Shown: positions 1 to 6,472 of the stretch, piece by piece | Layout: each line of letters begins with the position of its first letter | Position numbering within the stretch: the first letter of the stretch is position 1 | Assembly (NCBI GenBank): GCA_021780275.1 | Contig: JAJXZC010000293.1 | Location: 1,130 to 7,601, forward strand | Reading direction: 5' to 3' | Length of the DNA stretch: 6,472 bases | DNA from: Pseudomonadota bacterium | GTDB lineage: Bacteria > Pseudomonadota > Alphaproteobacteria > Parvibaculales > Parvibaculaceae | Position numbers and translations under genes: made by a program | Notes under the pieces: generated by a model | What the model was told of the DNA's origin: nothing | Seen by the model: the letters and a program-made list of their open reading frames with translations, nothing else | Database searches by the model: none

Positions 1-1941
1 GGCGTCGAGATCGCCGAAAGGATAGACGACCTCGCGCCCATCGAAATGGACGACCACAGCGCCGTCGTCGCGATCGATGCGATGGACCCGGCCGAGATCA
101 CCGTTGAAGACCTCGCGGTCGTAATCGTTTTCCGTCTGCATGACCTTGTCGCCCGGCGCGAAGACCGAACCGAAACGCTCCACCCTGTCCGTCGGGTCCG
201 GGTTGAGCGCCTTTTGCAAATCGGCGTTGAGCGCTCTGGCGCCCAATGCGCCGCGCTGCATCGGACAAAGGACCTGGACGTCCTGGATCGGGTCGAGGCC
301 GAAACGTCGCGGAATGCGGTCGCGCACGATCTCGACCACTTTCGCCGCGCCTTCCTCCGGTTCCTTGGCTTCGACGATAAAGAAATCCGACGCCTCGCCG
401 GCTTTGGGCCATTCGGGCATTTGGCCCTGGTTGATGCGATGGGCGTTGACGACGATGCGGCTTTCCGCCGCCTGACGAAACACCTCGGTCAGTCGGGCGA
501 CGGGAATCGCGCCGGAGTTGATGACATCGGCAAGGACCTGGCCCGGGCCGACCGAGGGCAGTTGGTCGACGTCGCCGACCAGAAGCAGGCCGGATTTCTG
601 GGGCAAGGCCTTGACCAGCGCGAACATCAGCGGCGCGTCGACCATGCTGGTTTCATCGACGACCAAAAGGTCGCAATCGAGCGGATTGTCGGCGTCGCGC
701 TTGAAGCCCCCTTCCTTGGGGTCGGTTTCGAGCAGCCGATGGATGGTTTTCGCTTCCATGCCCGTCTGCTCGGCCATGCGCTTGGCGGCGCGTCCCGTCG
801 GGGCGGCAAGCAGAAGCTTGGTTCCCTTGACGGCGAGGATCCGCAGGATCGCATCGAGCAGCGTCGTCTTGCCGACTCCCGGGCCGCCGGTGACGACCGC
901 GACCTTGGAGCGTAGAACCATTCTGACGGCTTCGCGCTGGGAGGCGGCGAGCGTTTTGGCGGTCCTCTTCTCGACCCAGTCGATCGCCTTGTCGGCGTCG
1001 ATCTCGGGCCAGGGCGGCGCGCCGCGGCGCAAGGCGAGGAGCCGGTCGGCAATGCCCCTTTCGGCGAAATGAAGCCCGCGCAGGAAAATGCAGTCGGCGC
1101 CATCGATCGAGTCGGCGACGACCTCACCGCCCTCGAGCTCCGCGACGAGAGCTTGTTCGATCGGGCTGGCGTCGACGTCGAGGAGGTCAGCGGCCAAACG
1201 GAGCAGGTCGTTCCTCGGCAGGCCGCAGTGGCCGTCGTCGGTCGCCTCCTGCAAGGCGAAGGAGACGCCGGCGCGCAGCCTCTGCGGCGCCTCCTTGGTC
1301 AGGCCGAGCTTCATGGCGATGGCGTCGGCGGTGCGAAATCCAATGCCGCGGATATCGCGCGCCAGACGATAAGGATCTTCCGTCATCACTTGAATGGCGC
1401 CGTGGCCATACGTCTTGAAAATCCGGACCGCGCGGGACGTCCCGACGCCATGGGAATGGAGAAACACCATGATGTCGCGCACGGCCTTCTGTTCGGCCCA
1501 TCCGGCGGCGATCCGCGCCGCGCGCATTTCGCCGATGCCGGACACCTCCCGCAGCCGCGCCGGCTCGGCCTCGATGATCTCGAAAGTTCCCTCGCCGAAT
1601 ACGGCCACGATCCGTTCGGCGAGCTTCGGGCCAATGCCGCGCACCATGCCGGAGCCGAGATATTTTTCGATCCCTTCCGCGGTTGTGGGCGGCGTGGTCT
1701 TGAGAAAGTCGGCCTTGAATTGCAGCCCATGGGTTCGGTCACTGATCCAATCGCCAACCGCGTGGATGAATTCCCCCGCCGAGATCGAGGCGACATGGCC
1801 GACCACAGGAACGAGATCGCGCCGCCCCCGCGCCTTGACCTTGAGGACGGCGAAGCCATTGTCCTCGTTGTGGAAGGTCACGCGCTCGACCGAGCCGACG
1901 AGCGTTTCTTTGTGGGGATTCTTGTCGCGCGCCGCCTCCAC
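1..1941 (-). CDS. recD2: RecD2-type SF1B DNA helicase, 3' end outside window
   Basis: This reading frame has no stop down to base 1, so only about 647 residues are visible; RecD2 proteins usually have about 720-750, leaving roughly 80-100 residues (expected to hold the last helicase motifs) beyond the left edge. Counting from GTG 1941, residues 15-85 form the N-terminal domain (VERVTFHNEDNGFAVL). Residues 95-150 carry helix-hairpin-helix DNA-binding repeats (GMVRGIGPKLAERIV, VSGIGEMRAARI), followed by HSHGVGTSRAVRIFKTYG and DIRGIGFRTADAIAMKLG. The motor has Walker A GGPGVGKTT at 352-360, Walker B DETSMVD at 429-435 and motif III GDVDQLPSVGPG at 456-467, then LTEVFRQA. Known family members unwind DNA 5'-3' using ATP. 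There is no N-terminal relaxase domain, so this is not a TraA/TraI-type relaxase-helicase. The start is uncertain: a GAGGAG at 1958-1953 lies 11 nt before GTG 1941 but only 2 nt before TTG 1950. Identity is sure; a role in conjugation is inferred from its neighbours. Confidence 0.93.
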   Translation of the reverse strand, partial: MEAARDKNPHKETLVGSVERVTFHNEDNGFAVLKVKARGRRDLVPVVGHVASISAGEFIHAVGDWISDRTHGLQFKADFLKTTPPTTAEGIEKYLGSGMVRGIGPKLAERIVAVFGEGTFEIIEAEPARLREVSGIGEMRAARIAAGWAEQKAVRDIMVFLHSHGVGTSRAVRIFKTYGHGAIQVMTEDPYRLARDIRGIGFRTADAIAMKLGLTKEAPQRLRAGVSFALQEATDDGHCGLPRNDLLRLAADLLDVDASPIEQALVAELEGGEVVADSIDGADCIFLRGLHFAERGIADRLLALRRGAPPWPEIDADKAIDWVEKRTAKTLAASQREAVRMVLRSKVAVVTGGPGVGKTTLLDAILRILAVKGTKLLLAAPTGRAAKRMAEQTGMEAKTIHRLLETDPKEGGFKRDADNPLDCDLLVVDETSMVDAPLMFALVKALPQKSGLLLVGDVDQLPSVGPGQVLADVINSGAIPVARLTEVFRQAAESRIVVNAHRINQGQMPEWPKAGEASDFFIVEAKEPEEGAAKVVEIVRDRIPRRFGLDPIQDVQVLCPMQRGALGARALNADLQKALNPDPTDRVERFGSVFAPGDKVMQTENDYDREVFNGDLGRVHRIDRDDGAVVVHFDGREVVYPFGDLDA

Positions 1942-1952
1942 GAAAGACAAAA

Positions 1953-1958
1953 CTCCTC
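1953..1958 (-). promoter_or_regulatory. Ribosome binding site of recD2
   Basis: GAGGAG on the minus strand is the only strong Shine-Dalgarno match before the helicase frame. Its spacing is poor for TTG 1950 (2 nt) and rather long but usable for GTG 1941 (11 nt), so it favours the GTG. An ATG at 1960-1958 overlaps the same bases but opens a different, unrelated frame. Confidence 0.5.
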
Positions 1959-1964
1959 ATAAGG

Positions 1965-1990
1965 TTTCGCCGATTTCACAATCGGCGGAA
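1965..1990. repeat. Inverted repeat (hairpin) in the recD2 leader
   Basis: The arms 1965-1974 and 1981-1990 can pair over 10 positions around a 6-nt loop (ttcaca): seven Watson-Crick pairs next to the loop, one position that is a G-U wobble in plus-strand RNA but a C-A mismatch in minus-strand RNA, then two A-T pairs. It sits in the roughly 100-nt gap between the pRiA4b-family stop and recD2, just before the recD2 ribosome site. No T-rich run follows on the minus strand, so it does not look like a standard intrinsic terminator. It could be a weak terminator, a translation-control hairpin or an operator; the sequence alone does not decide. No convincing -35/-10 promoter was seen in this gap. 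Confidence 0.45.
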
Positions 1991-2049
1991 ATGGTCAGCG
2001 CGCGCTGCGGCTCGCCCTCCATTCGGATGGCGCCTCGACAGCTCCTCCG

Positions 2050-2682
2050 TCATCGGGGCGTGAGCTGTCTGAACCTATAGTCGCCGCCGGACACCCGAAT
2101 GGCCTTTCTGATCGCCTTATTGGAGGCGTTGAGATTGAAGCGCTCGGGGTCGAATTTTTTTCCTGCCCAGCTGCGTATGATTTTATGAGATTCGTGTTCT
2201 GGATCATGCCAGGCTTCAAGAAAGGCAGTATAGCCGGAAGGACCGCCGACATCTTCAGGCGGAGCCGCGCGGCTTCCGACGACACATCGGGGATATTTGA
2301 TTCCGGCCTGCGCCGGAAGGCGTCGCATCACGATGCGGTGACGCCAACTGTCGCCGAAATCATATTCGTAGTGGATCGTGAGGGTTGCATCGTCATCGAA
2401 CGGGAATACGAGGTCTTGAAGCCTCACCTCGGTCGCTTCGAAGGTTCGGCGATCGAGAAATCCGTCTTCGCCGAATTCCGGCGCCCCGATGATGAGCCCA
2501 CCGACGTTAAAGTGGTGAAGGTGGCTGTCAGTCCAGCCGAACGCCGCCTGCAAGACCTCATGAAACTCGGCGAAATTCATGGCGACAGGCAATTCGAGTG
2601 AGCGCGAGATTTTCGGCTCGATGTCGAGGATGTGGACATCGGCCGATATAATGATTGCGTCGGGATCGAGACCGCTAGGCAT
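2050..2682 (-). CDS. Plasmid pRiA4b ORF-3 family protein
   Basis: The protein belongs to the pRiA4b ORF-3 family (Pfam PRiA4_ORF3), which is common on plasmids and mobile elements; its biochemical role is not known to me. With ATG 2682 as start it has 210 residues; a TTG at 2718 would add 12. Family hallmarks, numbered from TTG 2718: FHEVLQAAFGWTDSHLHHF at 52-70, the core YEYDFGDSWRHRIV at 117-130, and the acidic/proline block KYPRCVVGSRAAPPEDVGG at 141-159 followed by GYTAFLEA. The usual tryptophan of the N-terminal (P)PIWR motif appears as serine (EPKISRS, 34-40). No signal peptide or membrane segment is visible. The start is chosen because the domain begins a few residues after this ATG, but its ribosome site is weak, and the frame stays open and coding-like up to the TGA at 2781-2779, so the real N-terminus may be longer or damaged. 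The gene lies between virD4 and recD2 and looks somewhat richer in A+T than its neighbours, which fits a cargo gene. Confidence 0.85.
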   Translation of the reverse strand: MPSGLDPDAIIISADVHILDIEPKISRSLELPVAMNFAEFHEVLQAAFGWTDSHLHHFNVGGLIIGAPEFGEDGFLDRRTFEATEVRLQDLVFPFDDDATLTIHYEYDFGDSWRHRIVMRRLPAQAGIKYPRCVVGSRAAPPEDVGGPSGYTAFLEAWHDPEHESHKIIRSWAGKKFDPERFNLNASNKAIRKAIRVSGGDYRFRQLTPR

Positions 2683-2718
2683 GAACCTGACTATGCCCCG
2701 GTGGATGGAGGAGAACAA

Positions 2719-2921
2719 CGGCCCCTCGCCGTCGCAGAACGCGAGGAGATCGCTTCCGCTTTCCAGCCCAGTCGCCCGTCAGTCCATGACAGGAACACGT
2801 CGATCAGGGACCTCTCCTCATAGAAAGCTTAAATTTGCAATGGCCTCCATTAGCTCCAGCGACTTGAGCATGACGGAGACCGGACCGATCAGTTTTGTTC
2901 TTTCCGTCGCGGTCCAATCAT
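2719..2921 (-). pseudogene. Coding-like fragments in alternating frames after virD4
   Basis: No intact gene fills this gap, but three stretches look protein-coding. An ATG at 2921-2919 overlaps the virD4 stop (ATGA), the usual form of translational coupling, but its frame stops after 10 residues. A second frame, 2919-2821, reads DWTATERTKLIGPVSVML and then KSLELMEAIANLSFL before TGA at 2820-2818. A third frame continues at 2822-2775 as YEERSLIDVFLSWTDG, with a strong bias for G or C at codon third positions. From 2778 down, the frame of the pRiA4b-family gene reads GLESGSDLLAFCDGEGPLF, also GC3-rich, directly into that gene. A likely reading is a small gene, or an N-terminal extension of the pRiA4b-family protein, broken by several indels. 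Base-calling errors could give the same picture, and so could chance in a GC-rich genome. I do not recognise the protein. Confidence 0.33.
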
Positions 2922-5326
2922 GTTGGGGGAGTTTCCAATAAGGTCTTCGCCAGATCGTCGGGCGTATCCGCAAACAGAGCTGACCGGCGCCTCAAGCCAT
3001 CAAGCAAATCCCCAAACAGCTCGGCCTGGGTTGGATCGACTCTAGCCAAATGCTCCACGGCGATCTTTGCCGTCGCGAGAGCTTCGGTGTCGACTTCGGC
3101 GACCTTTTGCAAAATGTCGTCGCCACAGTTTCCCCCTCTTCCCCGATCGCCGCCGCCCGCAGCGGCTATGCTTCCGCTTTGAAACGCAGTTGGGGGCGCG
3201 CTCATTGTTGGCCTTGCGGGATCCTCGAGCGGAATATTCTTTGGGGCCGCGCCCGACGGCGCGCTTGCGCCGGTTGCGGACGGCGCCAGCTCCGCGCGCT
3301 CGTCGTTCAGCAGCCGGCGGGCTTCGAGGATTTTTAGCCGCAAGGCGCTGGTGCGACGATCAGCGCCGATGACCCGCGCCAGCCCTCGCCGTTTTGGCGC
3401 GCGGAGCTCACCGAAGCGACTGGGTTCGGTCCGCAAGGTTCGTAGCAGCGCCGCGGTTGAATCATGCAGCCTCTCCATCATCGCCTGCACGAAAAATACT
3501 TCAAACATCCTGACGTCGAGGAAGAGCGCTCGCGCCTCGCGCATGACGCGGTCCTTGGCGATCTGGTGTTTCAACGCCAAAGGCTCGATCATGGCCGCGG
3601 TTGGGAAAGCGATCGCTTCTGACCTGTCCCCATTGACGCTTGGTATCGCGCGTCCATGCCCGAAAGATCGTGCGCCTTCGACCTGGCGCTTGAAGGCCGA
3701 ATCTTCGAAAAAATGCGCCTTGTCGACGACAGCGCCAAATTCGCCACGAACGAGCAAAATCGCCTTCTTCTGATCGAAACGGCGGATCGCCTCGCTCGCG
3801 ATCAAGGGCTCCAATTCCCAGCGCCCCTGGGTCGAGCGCGTCGAACGGTTCTGGGCGCCCATGAATCCGCCCCCGACCGACGTCCCCCAGCCTTCACGGC
3901 GAACATAGCGCTTGCCAAGTTCCGCTGAAGCATAGGACGCTGTGACCTCGTCGCCGACGCCGATCAGCAGCTTCACATCCATATTGCCGATCAGCATGTC
4001 CCGCGTCGGCTTGCCATAGCGCACGTCGAGCTGGGTCAGGCCCTGAGCGATGACGGCGATCTGGAAGCCGAAACCTGCGACAAGCGGCGCGCGATCGACA
4101 ATTTCCGGCATGCGGCCGAACTGGAAAAACTCGTCGAGCATCAGCAGCAGTTTGTGCGGTTCGTCGAGGCCGGGCAGCTGACGCAGCAATACGTCGTGAA
4201 CCTGCTGAACCAACAGCCGCACGACCGCCTCGACCGACGAGAAATTTCCGACCGGCGGGCCGATCAGAATCGTGAACGGCTTGCGGCGCAATTGCGCAAT
4301 ATCGAAATCCGACCGGCTGGTGGCGGCGTCGACCAGGCTGTTGTTCCAGGGCTCGAGCGCCGTGACGATATGCGACTCGAAGGACTGCCTCTGTTTTTCC
4401 TCCCGGCTGATGTGCTGCCGGAATTTGTCCTTCACGAACTCGTTCAGCTCCAGCTCATTGGCCAAAATATTGGCCATTTCAGCGAACAGCGGCCGGCCGC
4501 GGCTGAACAATTTCAGCGCCGACTTGATGGTGCGCGCGTCGCGCAAGGTCTCGCTGTCCAGCACATAGGCGAGCAGCCCGGCGAACAGGCCGCGCGCCGT
4601 CTCGGCCCAATAGGGATCGCCCGATTGCGGCAGCGGAATGAGGCTATGGGCGATATTGGCGACGTCGGTCGCGCGCGCCGGCCAGGGCGCGACGAGGTCG
4701 AGCGGATTCCAGCAATGCGATTCCGCCGAGCCCGGCGAGAACAGAAAAACCTCCTGCCGCATGGCGCTACGCGCCGCGCCGATCTCCTTCCACATTTCGC
4801 GCTTGATATCGAGGCCGATCAGCGACCCGCGCCATTCGAGCGCATTGGGCAGCACGAAGCCTATGCCCTTGCCCGACCGCGTCGGGCCGTTCACATAAAT
4901 GTGGCTGTCGCCGCTATAGCGAACGTCCTTGCCGTTGAAGCGGCCGAGAAAGATGGAATAGCCCGGCCTCCCGTCGAGCAAGCCGGCTTTGCGCAGGTCG
5001 CGCTCGACCGCCAGGCGCGATCCGCCGATTGGAGGCGCAATTCCACGAAGATTTTGGACAATTTGCGCGATGACAATGCTGATGAGGACGGCGAAGAGCA
5101 CAGCGCCGAGAGTTGCCCGCGCGGCGAGCGTTTTGACCGCGGGATTTCCCCATTCATGCACAGCCGACTGGATCGGCAGCATGAGCTCCAGGCCTTTGGC
5201 GAAACGGCCCCACAGCGCCCAGCTGTGCGAATACCAGGCTACTGTAACGCAATAAGCCGATTCCCACGCCAGCAGCATCAGAAGAGCGGCGCACACCGCG
5301 CCGACAGAATAGAGCGCCGCGCGCAT
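2918..5326 (-). CDS. virD4: VirD4-type T4SS coupling protein
   Basis: An 802-residue coupling ATPase of the VirD4/TraG family, which brings the relaxase-DNA complex or protein substrates to the T4SS channel at the inner membrane. Two N-terminal membrane segments are visible (about 7-30 and 68-92) with a short periplasmic loop between them. The cytoplasmic ATPase has Walker A GPTRSGKG at 147-154 and Walker B LLLMLDEF at 393-400, followed by the conserved IAQGLTQLDVRYG at 426-438. Residues about 200-345 correspond to the all-alpha domain that binds substrates in this family. After the core ends near residue 555 there is an extra part of about 245 residues: a helical stretch, a low-complexity Ala/Pro/Gly/Ser linker (about 681-735) and a short acidic helical end. 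Agrobacterium VirD4 is about 670 residues, so this version is longer. The ATG lies 9 nt after the virB11 stop, with GAGG at 5337-5334 seven nt upstream, so it is surely co-transcribed with virB11. Confidence 0.96.
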   Translation of the reverse strand: MRAALYSVGAVCAALLMLLAWESAYCVTVAWYSHSWALWGRFAKGLELMLPIQSAVHEWGNPAVKTLAARATLGAVLFAVLISIVIAQIVQNLRGIAPPIGGSRLAVERDLRKAGLLDGRPGYSIFLGRFNGKDVRYSGDSHIYVNGPTRSGKGIGFVLPNALEWRGSLIGLDIKREMWKEIGAARSAMRQEVFLFSPGSAESHCWNPLDLVAPWPARATDVANIAHSLIPLPQSGDPYWAETARGLFAGLLAYVLDSETLRDARTIKSALKLFSRGRPLFAEMANILANELELNEFVKDKFRQHISREEKQRQSFESHIVTALEPWNNSLVDAATSRSDFDIAQLRRKPFTILIGPPVGNFSSVEAVVRLLVQQVHDVLLRQLPGLDEPHKLLLMLDEFFQFGRMPEIVDRAPLVAGFGFQIAVIAQGLTQLDVRYGKPTRDMLIGNMDVKLLIGVGDEVTASYASAELGKRYVRREGWGTSVGGGFMGAQNRSTRSTQGRWELEPLIASEAIRRFDQKKAILLVRGEFGAVVDKAHFFEDSAFKRQVEGARSFGHGRAIPSVNGDRSEAIAFPTAAMIEPLALKHQIAKDRVMREARALFLDVRMFEVFFVQAMMERLHDSTAALLRTLRTEPSRFGELRAPKRRGLARVIGADRRTSALRLKILEARRLLNDERAELAPSATGASAPSGAAPKNIPLEDPARPTMSAPPTAFQSGSIAAAGGGDRGRGGNCGDDILQKVAEVDTEALATAKIAVEHLARVDPTQAELFGDLLDGLRRRSALFADTPDDLAKTLLETPPT

Positions 5327-5333
5327 GGCCTCG

Positions 5334-5337
5334 CCTC
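5334..5337 (-). promoter_or_regulatory. Ribosome binding site of virD4
   Basis: GAGG lies 7 nt before ATG 5326 and partly covers the virB11 stop codon (TGA 5338-5336), so virD4 translation is probably coupled to the end of virB11. A second GAGG at 5332-5329 is only 2 nt from the start and is less well placed. Confidence 0.55.
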
Positions 5338-6403
5338 ACTTGTGGCTGAAGCCGCGGAAATAAATCTCGGCGACGCCGCGCGTCGGCCGGCGGCGCAATT
5401 GCACGACCATGGGCACGACGGAGCGGACATAATCCATGATCTCCGCCTTGGTCAGTTTGAGATCGGATTGAAGGGTCATCAACGCCAGGCGCTCGAAGGC
5501 GCCGAACGTGCTGTCGGCGTGAAGCGTCGTCAGCGAGCCGGGATGGCCGGTATTGACCGCTTGCAAAAAGGTCGCCGCCTCGGCCCCACGAATTTCGCCG
5601 AGGAATAGCCGGTCGGGACGCAGACGGAGGCTCGCCTCCAGCAGGTCCTGAATGGTCACCAGCGCCCTGCCCTGCCCGCCTTTGGAGGCGAGCATCGACA
5701 ACCAGTTCGGCTGCGGCGGATTGAGCTCGCGGGTGTCCTCGATCGAAATCAACCGCTCGCTTTCCGGGACCTCTTTCAACAACGCATTGAGAAAGGTCGT
5801 CTTGCCGGAAGACGTGCCGCCGGAAATCACCATGGTGACGTGGTTTTTCACGGCGAAGCGAAGCGCTTTTTCGACGCCTTGGCGCGAATTGTCTTTCAGC
5901 AATTCGGCAAGCTCGGTTTCGACCTCGGGAAAATGATCCACTTCCGGCACACGAGGGCCGCGCACTTTTGCCGCGTCGAAGGCGCCCATGCGGGCATAAT
6001 CGTCGAGGTCGAGATTGGCGATCACCTGTTTGCGGATCGAGAAGGCGCCGCCCGCCGGGGCGGCCGGCGCCAGCACTCCCTGGAACCGCTCGCCATGCGG
6101 CATGGCGGCCGAAAGGAGGGGGGTGGAGGAATTGACCGACTGATCGGTGTGGCCGGCGACATGGACGGCGAGGCGGAGGACCGCCTCGTCTGTCAGTTCC
6201 GGCACGTCGAAGCGCTCCATGGCCGGCTTGCCCAAGCTCTCGACCCAGACCTCGCCCGGCTTGTTGACGCAGATTTCGATGACGTCAGGGTTTTGTAACC
6301 AGACCCGAATGGGTTCCGCCGCTTGGCGAAAAAAGACCGGGAGCGTCTCCCACAGCGGAATCGCCCTCGCGCCGCGCTCCTTTATGCGGGTGCTTGAGTT
6401 CAT
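5336..6403 (-). CDS. virB11: VirB11-type T4SS ATPase
   Basis: A complete 355-residue secretion ATPase of the VirB11/GspE superfamily, which acts as a hexamer on the cytoplasmic side of the inner membrane and drives pilus assembly and substrate transfer. The N-terminal domain carries IRVWLQNPDVIEICVNKPGEVWVE (about 32-55). The motor has Walker A GGTSSGKT at 195-202, the Asp box IEDTRE at 221-226, Walker B RPDRLFLGEIRG at 262-273 and the His box TGHPGSLTTLHA at 285-296, so all catalytic motifs are present. Length is normal for the family (about 340-360). ATG 6403 is chosen because AGAGG lies 6 nt upstream and because conserved sequence begins by about residue 22, with no other Met before residue 62. 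This start lies inside the virB10 frame, giving a 119-nt overlap. virD4 follows after 9 nt. Confidence 0.97.
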   Translation of the reverse strand: MNSSTRIKERGARAIPLWETLPVFFRQAAEPIRVWLQNPDVIEICVNKPGEVWVESLGKPAMERFDVPELTDEAVLRLAVHVAGHTDQSVNSSTPLLSAAMPHGERFQGVLAPAAPAGGAFSIRKQVIANLDLDDYARMGAFDAAKVRGPRVPEVDHFPEVETELAELLKDNSRQGVEKALRFAVKNHVTMVISGGTSSGKTTFLNALLKEVPESERLISIEDTRELNPPQPNWLSMLASKGGQGRALVTIQDLLEASLRLRPDRLFLGEIRGAEAATFLQAVNTGHPGSLTTLHADSTFGAFERLALMTLQSDLKLTKAEIMDYVRSVVPMVVQLRRRPTRGVAEIYFRGFSHK

Positions 6404-6472
6404 ACAAAGCCTCTTTGACCGGATCGGGATAAAGATCGGAAAAATCGAGATCGCGCTTGACGAAGACGATGA
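6285..6472 (-). CDS. virB10: VirB10-type T4SS protein, C-terminal end only
   Basis: The frame enters from the right edge and ends at TGA 6287-6285, giving 61 visible residues. Its beginning, IVFVKRDLDFSDLY, matches the conserved end of VirB10/TrbI proteins (typically FVARDLDF followed by a short tail). VirB10 spans from the inner to the outer membrane and relays ATP-driven signals from VirB11 and VirD4 to the outer core. Its place directly before virB11 is the standard virB order, which supports the call. The tail is odd: family members normally stop soon after the DLDF motif, whereas here about 50 further residues follow, 39 of them read out of frame from the virB11 start region. Codon third positions in that tail are less GC-rich than in the virB11 frame over the same bases, so the tail is probably a by-product of a lost earlier stop or an indel. 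Confidence 0.85.
   Translation of the reverse strand, partial: IVFVKRDLDFSDLYPDPVKEALYELKHPHKGARREGDSAVGDAPGLFSPSGGTHSGLVTKP
6410..6414 (-). promoter_or_regulatory. Ribosome binding site of virB11
   Basis: AGAGG lies 6 nt before ATG 6403, inside the virB10 coding sequence (codons for KEA in DPVKEAL). It decides the virB11 start and implies that ribosomes begin virB11 while virB10 is still being translated. Confidence 0.6.

Noticed and set aside
627..1960. Shorter minus-strand frames inside recD2 (for example 627-1127, 1386-1859 and 1739-1960)
   Set aside because: They are in other frames than the helicase motifs, Arg/Ser/Pro-rich, and show no family motif. The ATG at 1960 merely shares the GAGGAG of recD2.
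46..1962. Two long plus-strand open frames (46-915 and 1069-1962)
   Set aside because: Both lie codon-in-register opposite recD2, whose helicase motifs are unmistakable on the minus strand.
1965..1990. Intrinsic terminator after the pRiA4b-family gene
   Set aside because: The stem is present but no T-run follows it in the direction of transcription, and the recD2 ribosome site comes immediately after.
2185..2601. 138-residue plus-strand frame opposite the pRiA4b-family gene
   Set aside because: The minus strand holds the recognisable family motifs; the plus-strand translation has none.
4458..4478. Palindrome-like tggcca...tggcca repeat
   Set aside because: It encodes ANILAN in VirD4 (about residues 285-290), a chance result of a repeated Ala-Asn pair in coding sequence rather than a regulatory site.
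4154..5608. 484-residue open frame on the plus strand
   Set aside because: It runs opposite to virD4 and virB11, crosses the boundary between them, and its composition (rich in Arg, Ala, Gln, Glu, His) is what the complement of GC-rich codons gives. The minus-strand genes carry clear catalytic motifs.

Overview
The window is a high-GC stretch with every supported gene on the minus strand. Gene content and composition suggest an alphaproteobacterium, probably Hyphomicrobiales (Rhizobiales): a virB10-virB11-virD4 order typical of the conjugative type IV secretion systems (T4SS) of that group, a pRiA4b ORF-3 family protein first named from an Agrobacterium Ri plasmid, and a RecD2 helicase of alphaproteobacterial type. 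No marker here fixes the genus or says whether the replicon is a plasmid, an integrative conjugative element or a chromosome.

Reading in the direction of transcription (right to left): the last 61 codons of a VirB10-type protein (6472-6285, its 5' part lies outside); a complete virB11 ATPase (6403-5336) that starts inside virB10 and overlaps it by 119 nt; a complete virD4 coupling protein (5326-2918) 9 nt downstream of virB11; about 200 nt (2921-2719) without an intact gene, but with coding-like fragments in alternating frames; a pRiA4b ORF-3 family protein (start probably 2682, stop 2050); about 100 nt of spacer with a hairpin; and recD2 (start about 1941 or 1950), which leaves the window at base 1 with all helicase motifs up to motif III and part of the later region visible.

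Together this is the distal end of a T4SS operon. VirB10 spans the envelope and links the energy-supplying ATPases to the outer-membrane core. VirB11 powers assembly and substrate passage. VirD4 docks the relaxase-DNA complex on the channel. RecD2 is a 5'-3' DNA helicase that could act on transferred DNA, but no relaxase, origin of transfer or partition gene is visible, so a role in transfer is inference. I found no RNA gene, insertion sequence, CRISPR array or integrase. I did not find a clearly new biological system. The least ordinary parts are the virB10/virB11 overprint and the broken-looking reading frames between virD4 and the pRiA4b gene.
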